From Luteibacter sp. dw_328 (GTDB lineage: Bacteria > Pseudomonadota > Gammaproteobacteria > Xanthomonadales > Rhodanobacteraceae): a stretch of DNA of 64,000 bases. Below the pieces are notes generated by a model. It saw only the letters and a list, made by a program, of their open reading frames with translations. It did not search any database and was not told the origin of the DNA. How positions within the stretch are numbered: the stretch's first letter is position 1; every line of letters begins with the position of its first letter. The position numbers and the translations under genes are program-made. The stretch lies in contig NZ_JAAVUW010000001.1 in NCBI RefSeq assembly GCF_018449605.1, forward strand, positions 372,001-436,000, given 5' to 3'. Below are positions 40,519-51,656 of the stretch, piece by piece.

Positions 40519-40944
40519 ATGGCGCTGGAGCGCACCCTTTCGATCATCAAGCCCGACGCCGTCAAGAAGAACGTCATCGGCGAAATCCTCTCCCGCTTCG
40601 AGAAGGCCGGTCTCAAGATCGTCGCCGCCAAGATGAAGCAGCTGACCAAGGAAGAGGCCGAGGGCTTCTATGCCGTTCATAAGGAACGCGGTTTCTTCAA
40701 CGACCTCGTCGCCTTCATGATCTCCGGTCCGGTGATGATCCAGGCCCTCGAAGGCGAAGGCGCCGTTCTCAAGAACCGCGACCTCATGGGTGCCACCAAT
40801 CCGAAGGACGCCGAGAAGGGCACGATCCGTGCCGACTTCGCCGACTCGATCGACGCCAATGCCGTGCATGGCTCCGATTCGCTCGAGAATGCCGCCATCG
40901 AGATCAAGTACTTCTTCAACGACTCGGACGTCGTTTCGCACTGA
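40519..40944 (+). CDS. ndk: Nucleoside diphosphate kinase
   Basis: A 141-residue NDK, which makes nucleoside triphosphates from diphosphates. It starts [20 protein letters not shown] and has the active-site His in [20 protein letters not shown] (about residue 117). Length and sequence are standard. Start ATG 40519 follows CGGAGC. rlmN follows after eight bases, giving the ndk-rlmN-pilF order. Confidence 0.96.
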   Translation: MALERTLSIIKPDAVKKNVIGEILSRFEKAGLKIVAAKMKQLTKEEAEGFYAVHKERGFFNDLVAFMISGPVMIQALEGEGAVLKNRDLMGATNPKDAEKGTIRADFADSIDANAVHGSDSLENAAIEIKYFFNDSDVVSH

Positions 40945-40952
40945 GAATTGCC

Positions 40953-42077
40953 GTGAACACCCCCGCTGACAAGGTCAACCTGCTCGATTTCGATCGCAAG
41001 GGGCTGCGCGATTTCTTCGCGGAGCTCGGCGAGAAGCCGTATCGTGCCGAGCAGGTCATGAAGTGGATCTACCACCGTCTCGAAAGCGATTTCGAGAACA
41101 TGACCGATGTCGGCAAGGCGTTACGCGAAAAGCTCAGTGCCAGCTGCTACGTCGGCCCGCCGAAGACCGCATTCGAAAAGACCGCGGTCGACGGCACGCA
41201 GAAGTGGCTGCTCGGCATGGATGGCGGTAACGCCATCGAAACCGTCTATATCCCGGAGCCGACCCGCGGCACGCTTTGCGTGTCGTCGCAGGTCGGTTGC
41301 GCCCTGAACTGCCAGTTCTGCTCCACGGCAACCCAGGGTTTTTCCCGCAACCTGTCCACCGCCGAGATCATCGGCCAGGTCTGGGTCGCGGCCAAACACC
41401 TCGGCAACGTGCCGCACCAGCAGCGCCGTATCACCAATGTGGTGATGATGGGCATGGGCGAGCCGCTGCTGAACTTCGACAACGTGGTGAAGGCCATGAG
41501 CCTGATGCGTGACGACCTCGGCTTCGGCCTGGCCGGCAAGCGCGTCACGCTGTCCACGGCCGGCCTCGTGCCGATGATCGACAAGTTGTCGGTCGAGAGC
41601 GACGTGTCGCTTGCGGTGTCGCTGCACGCGGCCAACGACGAGCTGCGTACCGAACTCGTCCCGCTCAACAAGCGTTACCCGCTCGCCGAGCTGGCGGCGG
41701 CGTGCGAGCGCTACATCAACCGCGCGCCGCGTACGACGATCACCTTCGAATACACGCTCATGAAGGGCGTGAACGACAAGCCCGAGCATGCGCGTCAGCT
41801 GATCAAGTTCATGCGCCGCCTGCCGGGCGTAAACAAGGTCAACCTGATCCCGTTCAACCCGTTCCCGGGGACGCGATTCGAGCGCTCGGGGCCGGACGAG
41901 ATCCGCAACTTCCAGACCCAGTTGCTCAATGCCGGCGTTCTGACCATGCTGCGCCGCACGCGCGGTGACGACATCGATGCCGCATGTGGCCAGCTGAAGG
42001 GACAGGTCGTGGATCGCACCCGTCGTCAGGCGGAATTCCGCAAGAAACTCGAAGAGGGAGTGGTGAATGCGGCTTGA
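40953..42077 (+). CDS. rlmN: Dual-specificity 23S rRNA/tRNA adenine C2-methyltransferase RlmN
   Basis: A 374-residue radical SAM enzyme that methylates A2503 of 23S rRNA and A37 of some tRNAs. The radical-SAM Cys motif is [20 protein letters not shown] (CxxxCxxC). Other features: [20 protein letters not shown] and [17 protein letters not shown]. The second catalytic Cys lies in [13 protein letters not shown] near the end. The start is GTG 40953. pilF overlaps its end by 11 bases. Confidence 0.95.
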   Translation: MNTPADKVNLLDFDRKGLRDFFAELGEKPYRAEQVMKWIYHRLESDFENMTDVGKALREKLSASCYVGPPKTAFEKTAVDGTQKWLLGMDGGNAIETVYIPEPTRGTLCVSSQVGCALNCQFCSTATQGFSRNLSTAEIIGQVWVAAKHLGNVPHQQRRITNVVMMGMGEPLLNFDNVVKAMSLMRDDLGFGLAGKRVTLSTAGLVPMIDKLSVESDVSLAVSLHAANDELRTELVPLNKRYPLAELAAACERYINRAPRTTITFEYTLMKGVNDKPEHARQLIKFMRRLPGVNKVNLIPFNPFPGTRFERSGPDEIRNFQTQLLNAGVLTMLRRTRGDDIDAACGQLKGQVVDRTRRQAEFRKKLEEGVVNAA

Positions 42078-42837
42078 GCGTTGGGGGATGGTGGCTGCGC
42101 TCGCGTTTGCGTGCGCGGGCTGTATGGGTGGGGAATCGGGGCTGAAGCCTACGACAGCTGCCGACGAGAAGGCCAAGGGGGCCGAGGTTCATACCGAGCT
42201 CGGACAGCGTTACATGCAGCGAGGCGACCTCAGTGGCGCCATGGAGAAACTGCAGCAGGCCATCAAGTTCGACCCCAACTATGTGCCGGCCCGTACTGTG
42301 ATTGCCGTGCTCTACGAAAAGATCAACGATCCAGCCAACGCCGAGCTGAATTATCGCAAGGCGGTGGAGCTGGACCCGAAGAAGGGTTCGGTCAACAACA
42401 ATCTGGCCGTTTTCCTGTGCAAACAGGGGCGGGCGGGCGAATCGAAGGTCTACTTCGACCGGGCACTGGCCGACCCGTTCTACGAGACGCCCGACCTTGC
42501 CATGACCAACGCGGGCACTTGCCTGCTGGGTTCCAAGGACTACGACGGCGCCGAGGTCTACTTCCGGAAGGCGCTCGACCGTAATCCCAACAATGCCGAT
42601 GCGCTGTATCAGATGGCGAACGTGTTGTACCTTAAGAACGATGCTTTCAGGGCCCGTGCCTTCCTGCAGCGCCTGGAGGCGCAGGGTCAGCCGAGTCCGA
42701 CTGCTTTGAAGCTCGGTCACGACATCGAGCTCCGTCTGGGCGACGGGGAGGCCGCCCAGGATTACGCCAAACGCTTGCGCGAAAAGTTCCCGGATTCGGA
42801 ACCCGCGCGGGCACTCGAAGCCACTGCACGTCAATGA
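42067..42837 (+). CDS. pilF: Type IV pilus biogenesis/stability lipoprotein PilF (PilW)
   Basis: A 256-residue outer-membrane lipoprotein with lipobox at Cys19 ([10 protein letters not shown]) and about six TPR repeats ([40 protein letters not shown]). In Pseudomonas, PilF pilots the secretin PilQ to the outer membrane. It overlaps rlmN by 11 bases and the next gene by four, typical of this operon. Confidence 0.92.
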   Translation: MRLERWGMVAALAFACAGCMGGESGLKPTTAADEKAKGAEVHTELGQRYMQRGDLSGAMEKLQQAIKFDPNYVPARTVIAVLYEKINDPANAELNYRKAVELDPKKGSVNNNLAVFLCKQGRAGESKVYFDRALADPFYETPDLAMTNAGTCLLGSKDYDGAEVYFRKALDRNPNNADALYQMANVLYLKNDAFRARAFLQRLEAQGQPSPTALKLGHDIELRLGDGEAAQDYAKRLREKFPDSEPARALEATARQ

Positions 42838-43901
42838 CTACCGTATCTTCGAATTCATCCGGTCGGGACGGTCGCGAGCAGGACTTGTTCGCAGGCATCG
42901 AGCCACATGCATCCAGGGGGGAAGCCATGGACCCGCAGACCGAAGTAAACGCCGACGAGGCTGGCCGCGTGCTGTTCAATCACGTCGCGGATCCGGGTTT
43001 CGGGAGTCGCCTGCGCGCGGCCCGTGAAGCACGGGGCTACACCGTCGAGGCCTGCGGCCAGGCATTACGCCTGCCGACGCGCCTGATTCGCCAGCTCGAG
43101 GCCGGCGAGTACGGCGGCATCGACTATCAGGTCTACCTTGCCGGTTACCTGACCAAGTACGGCCGCTACGTCGGCGTCGACGAAGAGGCCATCCAGGCCG
43201 AACTCGCCCGCATGACGCCCCGCCAGCCGGACCTCGTCGTTACCGGCGGGGTGTCGCATTCGCGCTATCTGCTCGAGCGCTACGTCACGGCGGCGACCTA
43301 TGTCGTGCTGACGGCGGTGATCGTCGTTCCGATGGTCTGGCTGGGCGTGCGTGGCACGCTCGACCGCGACATGGCTCGCCTTGCGCCCCTGGACGCTGCC
43401 CCGGTAGCCCAGCAGGACGCTCCCGCGCCCGCAGTGGCTTCGTCGAGCGGCCTGGTTGCCGACACGGCGGAAAACAAGCCGGCGCCGGCAGCCGAGCCGC
43501 GTGCCGAGGAGCAGCAACCGCTGCTCGCTTCCATGGCCATGTTCCCGCCACTGGATCACAGCGTTTCCAAGTCGCCCCTGGCAACAGCGGCAGCTCCCGC
43601 GCCCGCAGCGGAAGCGGCCAATGGTGTCGGCGCGCATGGCCTGACGCTCAGCCTGCCTTCGGCGAGCTGGGTCGAAGTCACCGCGGCGGATGGGTCGCGT
43701 CTGGAATACGGCATCCTGCCGGCCGGCACGCAGAAGTCCTATCGCAGCGACAAGACCCTCGACGTCCGCATCGGCAACGCCGCGGGTGCCCAGGCGACGA
43801 TCGACGGCCAGCCGGTGGAGATCGACACCTTCCGCCGTGCCAACGTGGCTCGCTTCCGCGTCGATATCCACGACGGCAAGGCGGCACCGGTCTCCTACTG
43901 A
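42834..43901 (+). CDS. rodZ: RodZ-like helix-turn-helix membrane protein
   Basis: A 355-residue protein: N-terminal xenobiotic-response-type HTH (about residues 60-120, SRLRAAREARGYTVEACGQA LRLP in two parts), one membrane segment near 150-170 (ATYVVLTAVIVVPMVWLG), a Pro/Ala-rich periplasmic linker and a C-terminal DUF4115 domain (LTLSLPSASWVEVTAADGSR). RodZ links MreB to the cell-wall machinery and sets rod shape. The start overlaps pilF by four bases at 42834, but ATG 42927 has a stronger site (GGGGGGAAG), so a shorter protein is also possible. Confidence 0.88.
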   Translation: MTTVSSNSSGRDGREQDLFAGIEPHASRGEAMDPQTEVNADEAGRVLFNHVADPGFGSRLRAAREARGYTVEACGQALRLPTRLIRQLEAGEYGGIDYQVYLAGYLTKYGRYVGVDEEAIQAELARMTPRQPDLVVTGGVSHSRYLLERYVTAATYVVLTAVIVVPMVWLGVRGTLDRDMARLAPLDAAPVAQQDAPAPAVASSSGLVADTAENKPAPAAEPRAEEQQPLLASMAMFPPLDHSVSKSPLATAAAPAPAAEAANGVGAHGLTLSLPSASWVEVTAADGSRLEYGILPAGTQKSYRSDKTLDVRIGNAAGAQATIDGQPVEIDTFRRANVARFRVDIHDGKAAPVSY

Positions 43902-44053
43902 CCGGTTCCCTCGACCGTAGCGTGTACGCGCGGGCCCGCCGGCCCGCGCTTTCGGTTATCCTTACCTATTGATCCACGCCACTCCATCCCTGATGGCCGG
44001 TGTGGGCTCGTTCCCTCCAAAGTTTGGCTGCGCGGAGCGCAGTGGGTGATTGC

Positions 44054-44704
44054 ATGTCTTTCGACGTATACGACGATTACGAGCAGGGCGAGCGAGTCCA
44101 GCAATGGCTTCGCAAGAATGGCGTGTCCATCCTCGTGGGGATTGTGCTCGGCCTGGTCCTGATCTTCGGCTGGCAGCAGTGGAAGTCGCACCGCGCCGGT
44201 CACGAACAGGCCGCCGCCGGTGAGTATTCGGCGTTGCAGCTTGCCGTCGCCCAGAACAAAACCACCGAAATCGACGTGCGCACCGAGAACCTGTTGAAGG
44301 ATTACTCGGACACGGCGTGGTCGGTGTTTGCTGCTAGCGAACGCGCCCAGCGCAACCTGCTCGCAGGTCAGCTGGACAAGGTCGGTGGCGACCTGGAATG
44401 GGCCAAGGCCCATGCCAAGGACGAAACGCTCAAATCCCTGGTCGATCTGCGCATTGCGCAGCTGAAGTTCGCCCAGGGCAAGGCAGAAGAAGCCATCGCG
44501 ACGGTCGACGCCATGCAAGGCAAGTCGTTCGCTGCGATCGCACAGGAACTCCGTGGCGATGCGCTGGTCAAGCTTGGACGCCACGACGACGCACGCAAAG
44601 CCTATCAGGCGGCGATCGCCGCGATGGGCGACAGCGCACCGCAGCGCGGTGTGGTTCAAACGAAGCTCGATGATCTGGCAGTGGCCGGGAAGCAGGGTGC
44701 ATGA
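44054..44704 (+). CDS. yfgM: YfgM family ancillary SecYEG/periplasmic chaperone protein
   Basis: A 216-residue inner-membrane protein with a short cytoplasmic N-terminus (MSFDVYDDYEQGERVQQWLR), one membrane segment (ILVGIVLGLVLIFGW) and a periplasmic TPR-like domain. YfgM associates with SecYEG and PpiD and helps outer-membrane protein traffic. bamB overlaps by four bases. ATG 44054 is used; upstream frame is not coding. In E. coli ispG and hisS lie between rodZ and yfgM, but here they are absent. Confidence 0.9.
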   Translation: MSFDVYDDYEQGERVQQWLRKNGVSILVGIVLGLVLIFGWQQWKSHRAGHEQAAAGEYSALQLAVAQNKTTEIDVRTENLLKDYSDTAWSVFAASERAQRNLLAGQLDKVGGDLEWAKAHAKDETLKSLVDLRIAQLKFAQGKAEEAIATVDAMQGKSFAAIAQELRGDALVKLGRHDDARKAYQAAIAAMGDSAPQRGVVQTKLDDLAVAGKQGA

Positions 44705-45900
44705 AACGTTTTTGGGCAATCGCGTTGACTTCGTCGCTGGTCGTACTGGCCGGCTGCCATTCGTTCAAGAAGGAAAACGTCGAGCCGCCGACCCCGCTTG
44801 ACAAGAAATTCGTGCCGACCGTCAAGGTCGAGCGCCTCTGGAAGTCCAGCATCGGCGACGGTGCGGCGGAATCCGGCGTGCGCATGCGTCCGACGGTCTC
44901 TGACGGCGTGGTCTACGCCGCCAGCACCGACGGAAAGATGGCGGCATTCGAAGCCGCTACCGGCAAGAGGTTGTGGTCCAAGAGCATCCGCCAGCACGGC
45001 TGGTTCGGGTGGGGCGACGCCAAGCGTGAAGATGCCCGTTTCTCGGGTGGTCCCGGTGCATCGGGTGACCTCGTCGCCATCGGCACGCTCGACGGCCATC
45101 TTTACGGCATCAACGCGAAGGATGGCGAGCGTCGCTGGGCCGCCGAGGTTTCCTCGGAAGTCATCACGGCGCCGGTCATCGTTGGCGATCTGGTTGTGGT
45201 CCGCTGCAACGACGGTCGCGTCTACGGCATCGACGCCACCACCGGCGAGCGTCGCTGGGCCTACGATCAGGCGGTGGTACCGCTGCTCAGCCTGCGTGGC
45301 AATGGTCGCCTGCTCGTCGCCAACGGCGTCGTGTTCATGGGCACCGATGCCGGCAAGCTCACGGCTATCCGTCTGGACAACGGCGAGAAGCTCTGGGAGC
45401 AGACCCTCGCCACCGGCGAAGGCCGTACCGAGATCGATCGCCTGAGCGACGCCGATGGCGCGCTCGTCCTCGACGGCTCGACGATTTACGGCGCCGCCTA
45501 TCATGGTCAGCTGACCGCGATCGACGGTCCCAGCGGTCGCCCGTTGTGGAACCACGGCTTCTCGACCTTCACCTCGCTGGATGTGCACGAAAACGCCATC
45601 TACGGTGTGGACGACGACTCCCAGGTGTTCGCCTTCGACAAGTCGACCGGCGCCAGCATCTGGAAGCTGGCTGACCTCAAGTACCGTTGGCTCTCCGGTC
45701 CTGCCGCGCAGGGCAAGTACGTCGTGGTCGGCGATCTCGACGGCCACCTCCATTGGATCGACGGCAGCGACGGCAAGATAGTCGCCCGCGAGCGTCTGTC
45801 CAGCAAAGCCATTCGTGCCCAGCCCGTTGTGGTGGGTGACACCGCATACGTCGAAGATGTCGAGGGCCATATCGGCGCCTACCGCATCGCGACGAACTGA
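44701..45900 (+). CDS. bamB: Outer-membrane protein assembly factor BamB
   Basis: A 399-residue lipoprotein (lipobox at Cys19, SSLVVLAGC) with an eight-bladed PQQ-type beta-propeller; repeats such as [35 protein letters not shown] and [17 protein letters not shown] are visible. BamB is part of the BAM complex. Start overlaps yfgM by four bases; der follows after 23 bases. Confidence 0.93.
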   Translation: MKRFWAIALTSSLVVLAGCHSFKKENVEPPTPLDKKFVPTVKVERLWKSSIGDGAAESGVRMRPTVSDGVVYAASTDGKMAAFEAATGKRLWSKSIRQHGWFGWGDAKREDARFSGGPGASGDLVAIGTLDGHLYGINAKDGERRWAAEVSSEVITAPVIVGDLVVVRCNDGRVYGIDATTGERRWAYDQAVVPLLSLRGNGRLLVANGVVFMGTDAGKLTAIRLDNGEKLWEQTLATGEGRTEIDRLSDADGALVLDGSTIYGAAYHGQLTAIDGPSGRPLWNHGFSTFTSLDVHENAIYGVDDDSQVFAFDKSTGASIWKLADLKYRWLSGPAAQGKYVVVGDLDGHLHWIDGSDGKIVARERLSSKAIRAQPVVVGDTAYVEDVEGHIGAYRIATN

Positions 45901-45923
45901 TCCACAGGAATACTGCCCCTCCC

Positions 45924-47321
45924 ATGTTGCCCGTCGTCGCCCTGGTCGGCCGCCCCAATGTCGGTAAGTCGACAATCTATAACGCGCTGACGCGCAGCAG
46001 GGACGCCCTCGTCGCCGACATGCCCGGCGTCACTCGCGACAGACACTACGGTGTCTGTCGTCTTGGTCCGCGGCCCTTCGTGGTCGTGGACACGGGTGGT
46101 CTGTCGGGTAGCGATGAGGGCATCGAAGGCCTCACGGCAACCCAGGTCCGCCTCGCCATCGAGGAAGCCCACCTGCTGGTCTTCGTCGTTGATGCCCGTG
46201 ACGGCGTGCTGCCACAGGACGTCAGCATCCTCAATGAGCTGCGCCGTAGCGGCAAGCCGGTCATGGTCGTCGTCAACAAGACCGATGGTGTGGACGAAGC
46301 GGTAGCACTTGGCGAGTTCGCCTCGTTCGGCATGGCCGAAACGCTGCCCATGTCCGCGGCGCACAACCGCGGCATCGACGTGCTGGTCGAGCGGTCGCTC
46401 ACGCATCTGCCCGACGAGCGCGATGACGACCCCGCCCTTGCCGACCAGGGTATCCGTGTCGCTATCGTGGGGCGCCCGAACGCGGGCAAGTCCACCTTGA
46501 TCAATCGCCTGCTGGGCGAGGAGCGCCTCATCGTTTCCAATGTGGCGGGCACGACGCGCGATCCCATTCGCGTGCCGCTCCTGCGAGATGGCAAGCGCTT
46601 CACGCTGATCGACACTGCCGGCGTCCGTCGTCGTGCCCGTGTTGAAGAGGCCATCGAGAAATTTAGCGTTATCAAGACGTTGCAGTCCATTGCTGCCTCG
46701 CAGGTTACGGTGGTGATGATCGATGCCCGCGAGAATCTTGCGGACCAGGATCTCACCCTGATCGGTGGCGCCATGGAAGAAGGGCGCGCGCTGGTCATTT
46801 GCGTCAACAAGTGGGACGGCATGGACAAGTACGCTCGCGACCAGTGCATGGCTGCGCTCGGCCGCCGTCTGGCCTTCGTCGAGTGGGCGAAGACCGTCTT
46901 CATCTCTGCGCTCAACGGCTCCGGCCTCAGCGAACTGATGAAGGCTGTCGTTCGGGCACACGCGGCGGCGACGAAGGTCATCACCTCCAGTGACCTGACG
47001 CGCACGCTCGAGAAAGCCTACGAGGCCTATCAGCCGCCACTGGTTCGCGGCCATGCGCCGAAGCTTCGCTACGCGCATCCCGGTGGTAACAATCCGCCGA
47101 CGATCATCATCCACGGCAGCCGTACCAAGCACATCGCGCCGGCGTATCGTCGCTACCTGGAAGGCTTCTTCCGTAAGCGGTACAAGCTGGAAGGCACGCC
47201 GATCCGCATCGATTTCCGTGATGGCGAGAATCCGTACGCAGGCAAGAAGAATGTCCTGTCGGATAGTCAGCAGCAGAAACGCCAGCGCATGATTCGTAAC
47301 GCGAAACGACGCGAAAAGTAA
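45924..47321 (+). CDS. der: Ribosome biogenesis GTPase Der (EngA)
   Basis: A 465-residue tandem GTPase. First G domain: [18 protein letters not shown] and VDTGGLSG; second: [18 protein letters not shown] and [21 protein letters not shown] and VNKWDGMDK are the NKxD motifs. A KH-like C-terminal domain follows ([20 protein letters not shown]). Der acts in 50S assembly. Length is typical. Confidence 0.96.
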   Translation: MLPVVALVGRPNVGKSTIYNALTRSRDALVADMPGVTRDRHYGVCRLGPRPFVVVDTGGLSGSDEGIEGLTATQVRLAIEEAHLLVFVVDARDGVLPQDVSILNELRRSGKPVMVVVNKTDGVDEAVALGEFASFGMAETLPMSAAHNRGIDVLVERSLTHLPDERDDDPALADQGIRVAIVGRPNAGKSTLINRLLGEERLIVSNVAGTTRDPIRVPLLRDGKRFTLIDTAGVRRRARVEEAIEKFSVIKTLQSIAASQVTVVMIDARENLADQDLTLIGGAMEEGRALVICVNKWDGMDKYARDQCMAALGRRLAFVEWAKTVFISALNGSGLSELMKAVVRAHAAATKVITSSDLTRTLEKAYEAYQPPLVRGHAPKLRYAHPGGNNPPTIIIHGSRTKHIAPAYRRYLEGFFRKRYKLEGTPIRIDFRDGENPYAGKKNVLSDSQQQKRQRMIRNAKRREK

Positions 47322-47347
47322 GCGTCGCCCTCATCGGGGAGCCTCGC

Positions 47348-48517
47348 ATGTCTGAAAGTCTGGATCGGGAACGCTGGCTGGCGGATCTGCGCCTCCGCGT
47401 TCCTGAAGTCGCCCCTGCCGAGGCACTCATCCGGCAGGCGGGTGGCGCGTTGCTCGTCGACGTCCGCGAGGACAATGAGCGCGCCAGCGGCATGCCAATC
47501 GGCGCATTGGGTCTCTCCCGCGGTTTTCTCGAACTGCGTATCGAACAGGCCGAGCCCGACCGCGACCGCGATATCCTTCTTCTCTGTGGCAGTGGCCAGC
47601 GCTCGTTGCTTGCTGCCGAAGCCCTGCAGCGCATGGGCTATCGGAGCGTCTCATCCGTTGCGGGTGGCGTTGGCGCCTGGAAGGCTGCCGGCTTGCCGGT
47701 GGTTGCTGGTTCGCTCGATGCCGACGCCGCCGAGCGGTACGCACGCCAGGTCTTGCTGCCGCAGGTGGGCGAAGCCGGGCAGGCGAGGCTGGCCGATGCC
47801 CGCGTGGCCGTGATCGGAGCGGGTGGACTCGGTGCGCCCGCGCTGCTCTACCTGGCCGCGGCCGGCGTCGGTCATATCACCATCATCGACGATGATCGTG
47901 TCGAGCGCTCCAACCTGCATCGTCAGGTCGTCCATGCGGATGCCCGCGTCGGCATGAGCAAGGCCGAGTCCGCGCGGATGACGCTTGCTGCGTTGAACCC
48001 CCGTATCCACGTGCGCGCCGTGAACGAACGCCTGCGCGCGAACAACGTGGAAGCTCTGATTGGTGACCACGAGGTGGTCATCGACGGCGCCGACAATTTC
48101 GCGACGCGCTACCTCCTGGCTGCCGCGACACGCCGGCTCGGCATCCCCATGGTCTACGCGGCGATCGAGCGATTCACGGGGCAGGCGAGCGTGTTCGATC
48201 CGCGCCGCGAGGATTCGCCGTGTTATCGCTGCCTGTTCCCCGAGCCGCCCGCCGCAGCGGACGCGCCGAACTGCAGCGAAGCCGGCGTGCTCGGCGTGCT
48301 GCCGGGCCTGGTTGGGCTGGTGCAGGCGACCGAGGCGATGAAGCTGATCCTGGGTATCGGTCAGCCTCTCGTCGGACGGTTGCTCACGTATGACGCCCTC
48401 GGCATGCGTTTTCGCGAACTGACGTTGAAGCGCGATCCGGCATGCCCGGGATGCAGCCGCGACGCCCGGTTTACGGGTTACGTCGACCTCGAGCGAATGT
48501 GTGCAGCGGCGGGGTAG
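47348..48517 (+). CDS. moeB: MoeB/ThiF-family adenylyltransferase with N-terminal rhodanese domain
   Basis: A 389-residue E1-like protein. Residues 1-110 form a rhodanese domain (LLVDVREDNERASG, ILLLCGSGQRSLLAAE, active Cys in CGSGQR); residues 125-389 are the MoeB/ThiF adenylyltransferase (VAVIGAGGLGAPALLYLAAA, DDDRVERSNLHRQVVH, AAAD region, CYRCLFPEPPAAAD). MoeB activates MoaD for molybdopterin synthesis or ThiS for thiamine. The rhodanese domain is N-terminal here rather than C-terminal as in eukaryotic MOCS3. The stop codon TAG (48515-48517) lies in a REP-like hairpin. Confidence 0.9.
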   Translation: MSESLDRERWLADLRLRVPEVAPAEALIRQAGGALLVDVREDNERASGMPIGALGLSRGFLELRIEQAEPDRDRDILLLCGSGQRSLLAAEALQRMGYRSVSSVAGGVGAWKAAGLPVVAGSLDADAAERYARQVLLPQVGEAGQARLADARVAVIGAGGLGAPALLYLAAAGVGHITIIDDDRVERSNLHRQVVHADARVGMSKAESARMTLAALNPRIHVRAVNERLRANNVEALIGDHEVVIDGADNFATRYLLAAATRRLGIPMVYAAIERFTGQASVFDPRREDSPCYRCLFPEPPAAADAPNCSEAGVLGVLPGLVGLVQATEAMKLILGIGQPLVGRLLTYDALGMRFRELTLKRDPACPGCSRDARFTGYVDLERMCAAAG

Positions 48518-48539
48518 GAACCGAGGCATCGGCTCCTAC
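48514..48539. repeat. Short REP-like hairpin holding two opposed stop codons
   Basis: A 26-base imperfect palindrome with arms GTAGGAACCGA and TCGGCTCCTAC around loop GGCA. TAG 48515-48517 ends moeB (+), and CTA 48536-48538 is the TAG that ends the GNAT gene (-). Convergent neighbours thus terminate in the same repeat. Confidence 0.85.
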
Positions 48540-49105
48540 ACGAGCAGGTCGCTGGGAATGACGGAGTACATGGCTGCGTCTACTGATTTACCTTTTAAAA
48601 CAAGTCGGTTACGTAACATTCCTTCGAATGTACCTCCGATGCGTTCAGCTGTTCTGCGACTCGCCAGGTTGTCGTGCGCGACCACGATCTCAAGGCGCGA
48701 AATGCCTACCGTTTCGAAGGCAAAGCGAGCGGCAAGTCGGCCAGAATGACCTGCAATACCAGTACCTTGCGCTGACTCTCTCACCCAATACCCGAGGTTC
48801 GCCAGGCGATGCTCGCGGTTGAAGTGATTGACTCCCATGCCGCCGAGGATGGCATCGGTGCTGGCGTCGACGATGAGCATTTCGAAACCCTCGCCGAGGA
48901 ACCACGCCTGCCGACATATACCGATCCAGTTGTCGGCCGCCGGGGTGTCATAGGAACTCGTGCACCAGTCTTGCCAGCGACCGACAGTCGAAACCGACTC
49001 ACGTACGGCGTCGGCAAGGCTCGGCGCATCGGCCATGCGATGTGCGCGGAGGCTGACGACGCCGTCGGTGAGGTCGTGCGGATAGGGCAAGGTATCTAGA
49101 GTCAT
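48536..49105 (-). CDS. GNAT N-acetyltransferase (RimJ/RimL type)
   Basis: A 189-residue acetyltransferase of the RimJ/RimL/PhnO kind. Features: [39 protein letters not shown] (acetyl-CoA region start), [40 protein letters not shown]. The substrate (protein N-terminus or small molecule) is not evident. ATG 49105 is preferred to the GTG at 49120. The stop codon comes from the REP-like hairpin shared with moeB. Confidence 0.85.
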   Translation of the reverse strand: MTLDTLPYPHDLTDGVVSLRAHRMADAPSLADAVRESVSTVGRWQDWCTSSYDTPAADNWIGICRQAWFLGEGFEMLIVDASTDAILGGMGVNHFNREHRLANLGYWVRESAQGTGIAGHSGRLAARFAFETVGISRLEIVVAHDNLASRRTAERIGGTFEGMLRNRLVLKGKSVDAAMYSVIPSDLLV

Positions 49106-49200
49106 GCGGGAAGTATGCACGCCTCCGGTTCCGCGGACCCGGCTATCTACGCACGCGGCTTTGCAGCGATAATGTCTCGTTTTCGCAGGGCAGATCCTTC

Positions 49201-50055
49201 ATGACCGCACGCATCCTCGACGGCAAGCGCATCGCCCACGAACTGCTCGAGCACATCGGGCGGCGGGTCGCCAAGCGCGTTGCCGAGGGTCGACGGAAGC
49301 CCGGTCTCGCGGTGGTGCTGGTTGGCGAGGACCCGGCCTCCGCGGTTTATGTAAAGAACAAGCGTAAGGCTTGCCAGCAGGTGGGCTTTGAGTCGTTCGG
49401 CTACGACCTGCCGGCGACGACGACTCAGGAAGAGCTGTTCGCTCTCATCGACAATCTCAATGCCGACCCCGCCGTCCACGGCATCCTCGTGCAGTCTCCG
49501 TTGCCGGACCATATCGACGAAGACGCGCTGGTCGATCGCATCGACCCGGGTAAGGATGTCGACGGGTTCCAGGCCGTGAATGTGGGACGCCTTGCGCTGC
49601 GTCGTTTCGGTCTGCGCCCGTGTACGCCCAAGGGCGTCATGACCTTGCTTGGGCATACCGATCATCCGGTCCGTGGACGCCATGCCGTGATCGTTGGTGT
49701 GTCCAATCACGTCGGTAGGCCGCTCGCGCTTGAGCTTCTAATTGCTGGATGTACAGTGACTTGCTGTCACAAGTTCACGCAAAATCTCGAAGGATTTGTC
49801 GGTCAGGCGGACATCCTCGTCGTCGCGGCCGGCAAGCCGGGGCTGGTCAAGGGTGAGTGGGTCAAGCCGGGCGCCGTGGTCATCGATGTCGGTATCAATC
49901 GGCTCGAGGACGGACGGTTGGTCGGCGACGTCGAGTTCGCGCCCGCCGCCGAGCGGGCGTCGTGGATCACTCCCGTGCCGGGCGGCGTTGGCCCGATGAC
50001 CGTGGCGACCTTGATGGAGAATACGCTCGAGGCGGCCGAGGCCATCGACGCGTAG
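49201..50055 (+). CDS. folD: Methylenetetrahydrofolate dehydrogenase/cyclohydrolase FolD
   Basis: A 284-residue bifunctional folate enzyme. Catalytic Tyr50 and Lys54 are in the motif [32 protein letters not shown] and NVGRLALRR follow; the NADP loop is [18 protein letters not shown]; the C-terminal signature is [19 protein letters not shown]. The start is ATG 49201. guaB follows after about 58 bases with its own promoter. Confidence 0.95.
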   Translation: MTARILDGKRIAHELLEHIGRRVAKRVAEGRRKPGLAVVLVGEDPASAVYVKNKRKACQQVGFESFGYDLPATTTQEELFALIDNLNADPAVHGILVQSPLPDHIDEDALVDRIDPGKDVDGFQAVNVGRLALRRFGLRPCTPKGVMTLLGHTDHPVRGRHAVIVGVSNHVGRPLALELLIAGCTVTCCHKFTQNLEGFVGQADILVVAAGKPGLVKGEWVKPGAVVIDVGINRLEDGRLVGDVEFAPAAERASWITPVPGGVGPMTVATLMENTLEAAEAIDA

Positions 50056-50078
50056 TGTCGTTTTGTTGCAACGCACGG

Positions 50079-51574
<1,496 letters not shown>

Positions 51575-51598
51575 GGCGCTCGCTCCAGGTGACCCAGG

Positions 51599-51626
51599 AC
51601 GCCCGCCGCAAGTGGGCGTTCTGCTT
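51599..51626 (+). terminator. Weak terminator/attenuator-like hairpin between guaB and guaA
   Basis: Stem ACGCCC (51599-51604) and GGGCGT (51614-51619) followed by TCTGCTTTTT. The T-run is interrupted, so it may reduce rather than block transcription into guaA. Confidence 0.4.
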
Positions 51627-51656
51627 TTTCAGACTTTCGAACTGCAGGCTGCCCCG

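Noticed and set aside
49690-49740. FolD NADP loop has [10 protein letters not shown] instead of VGRSxxVGRP
   Set aside because: E. coli FolD also lacks Arg at this place (GASN), so it is a normal variant.
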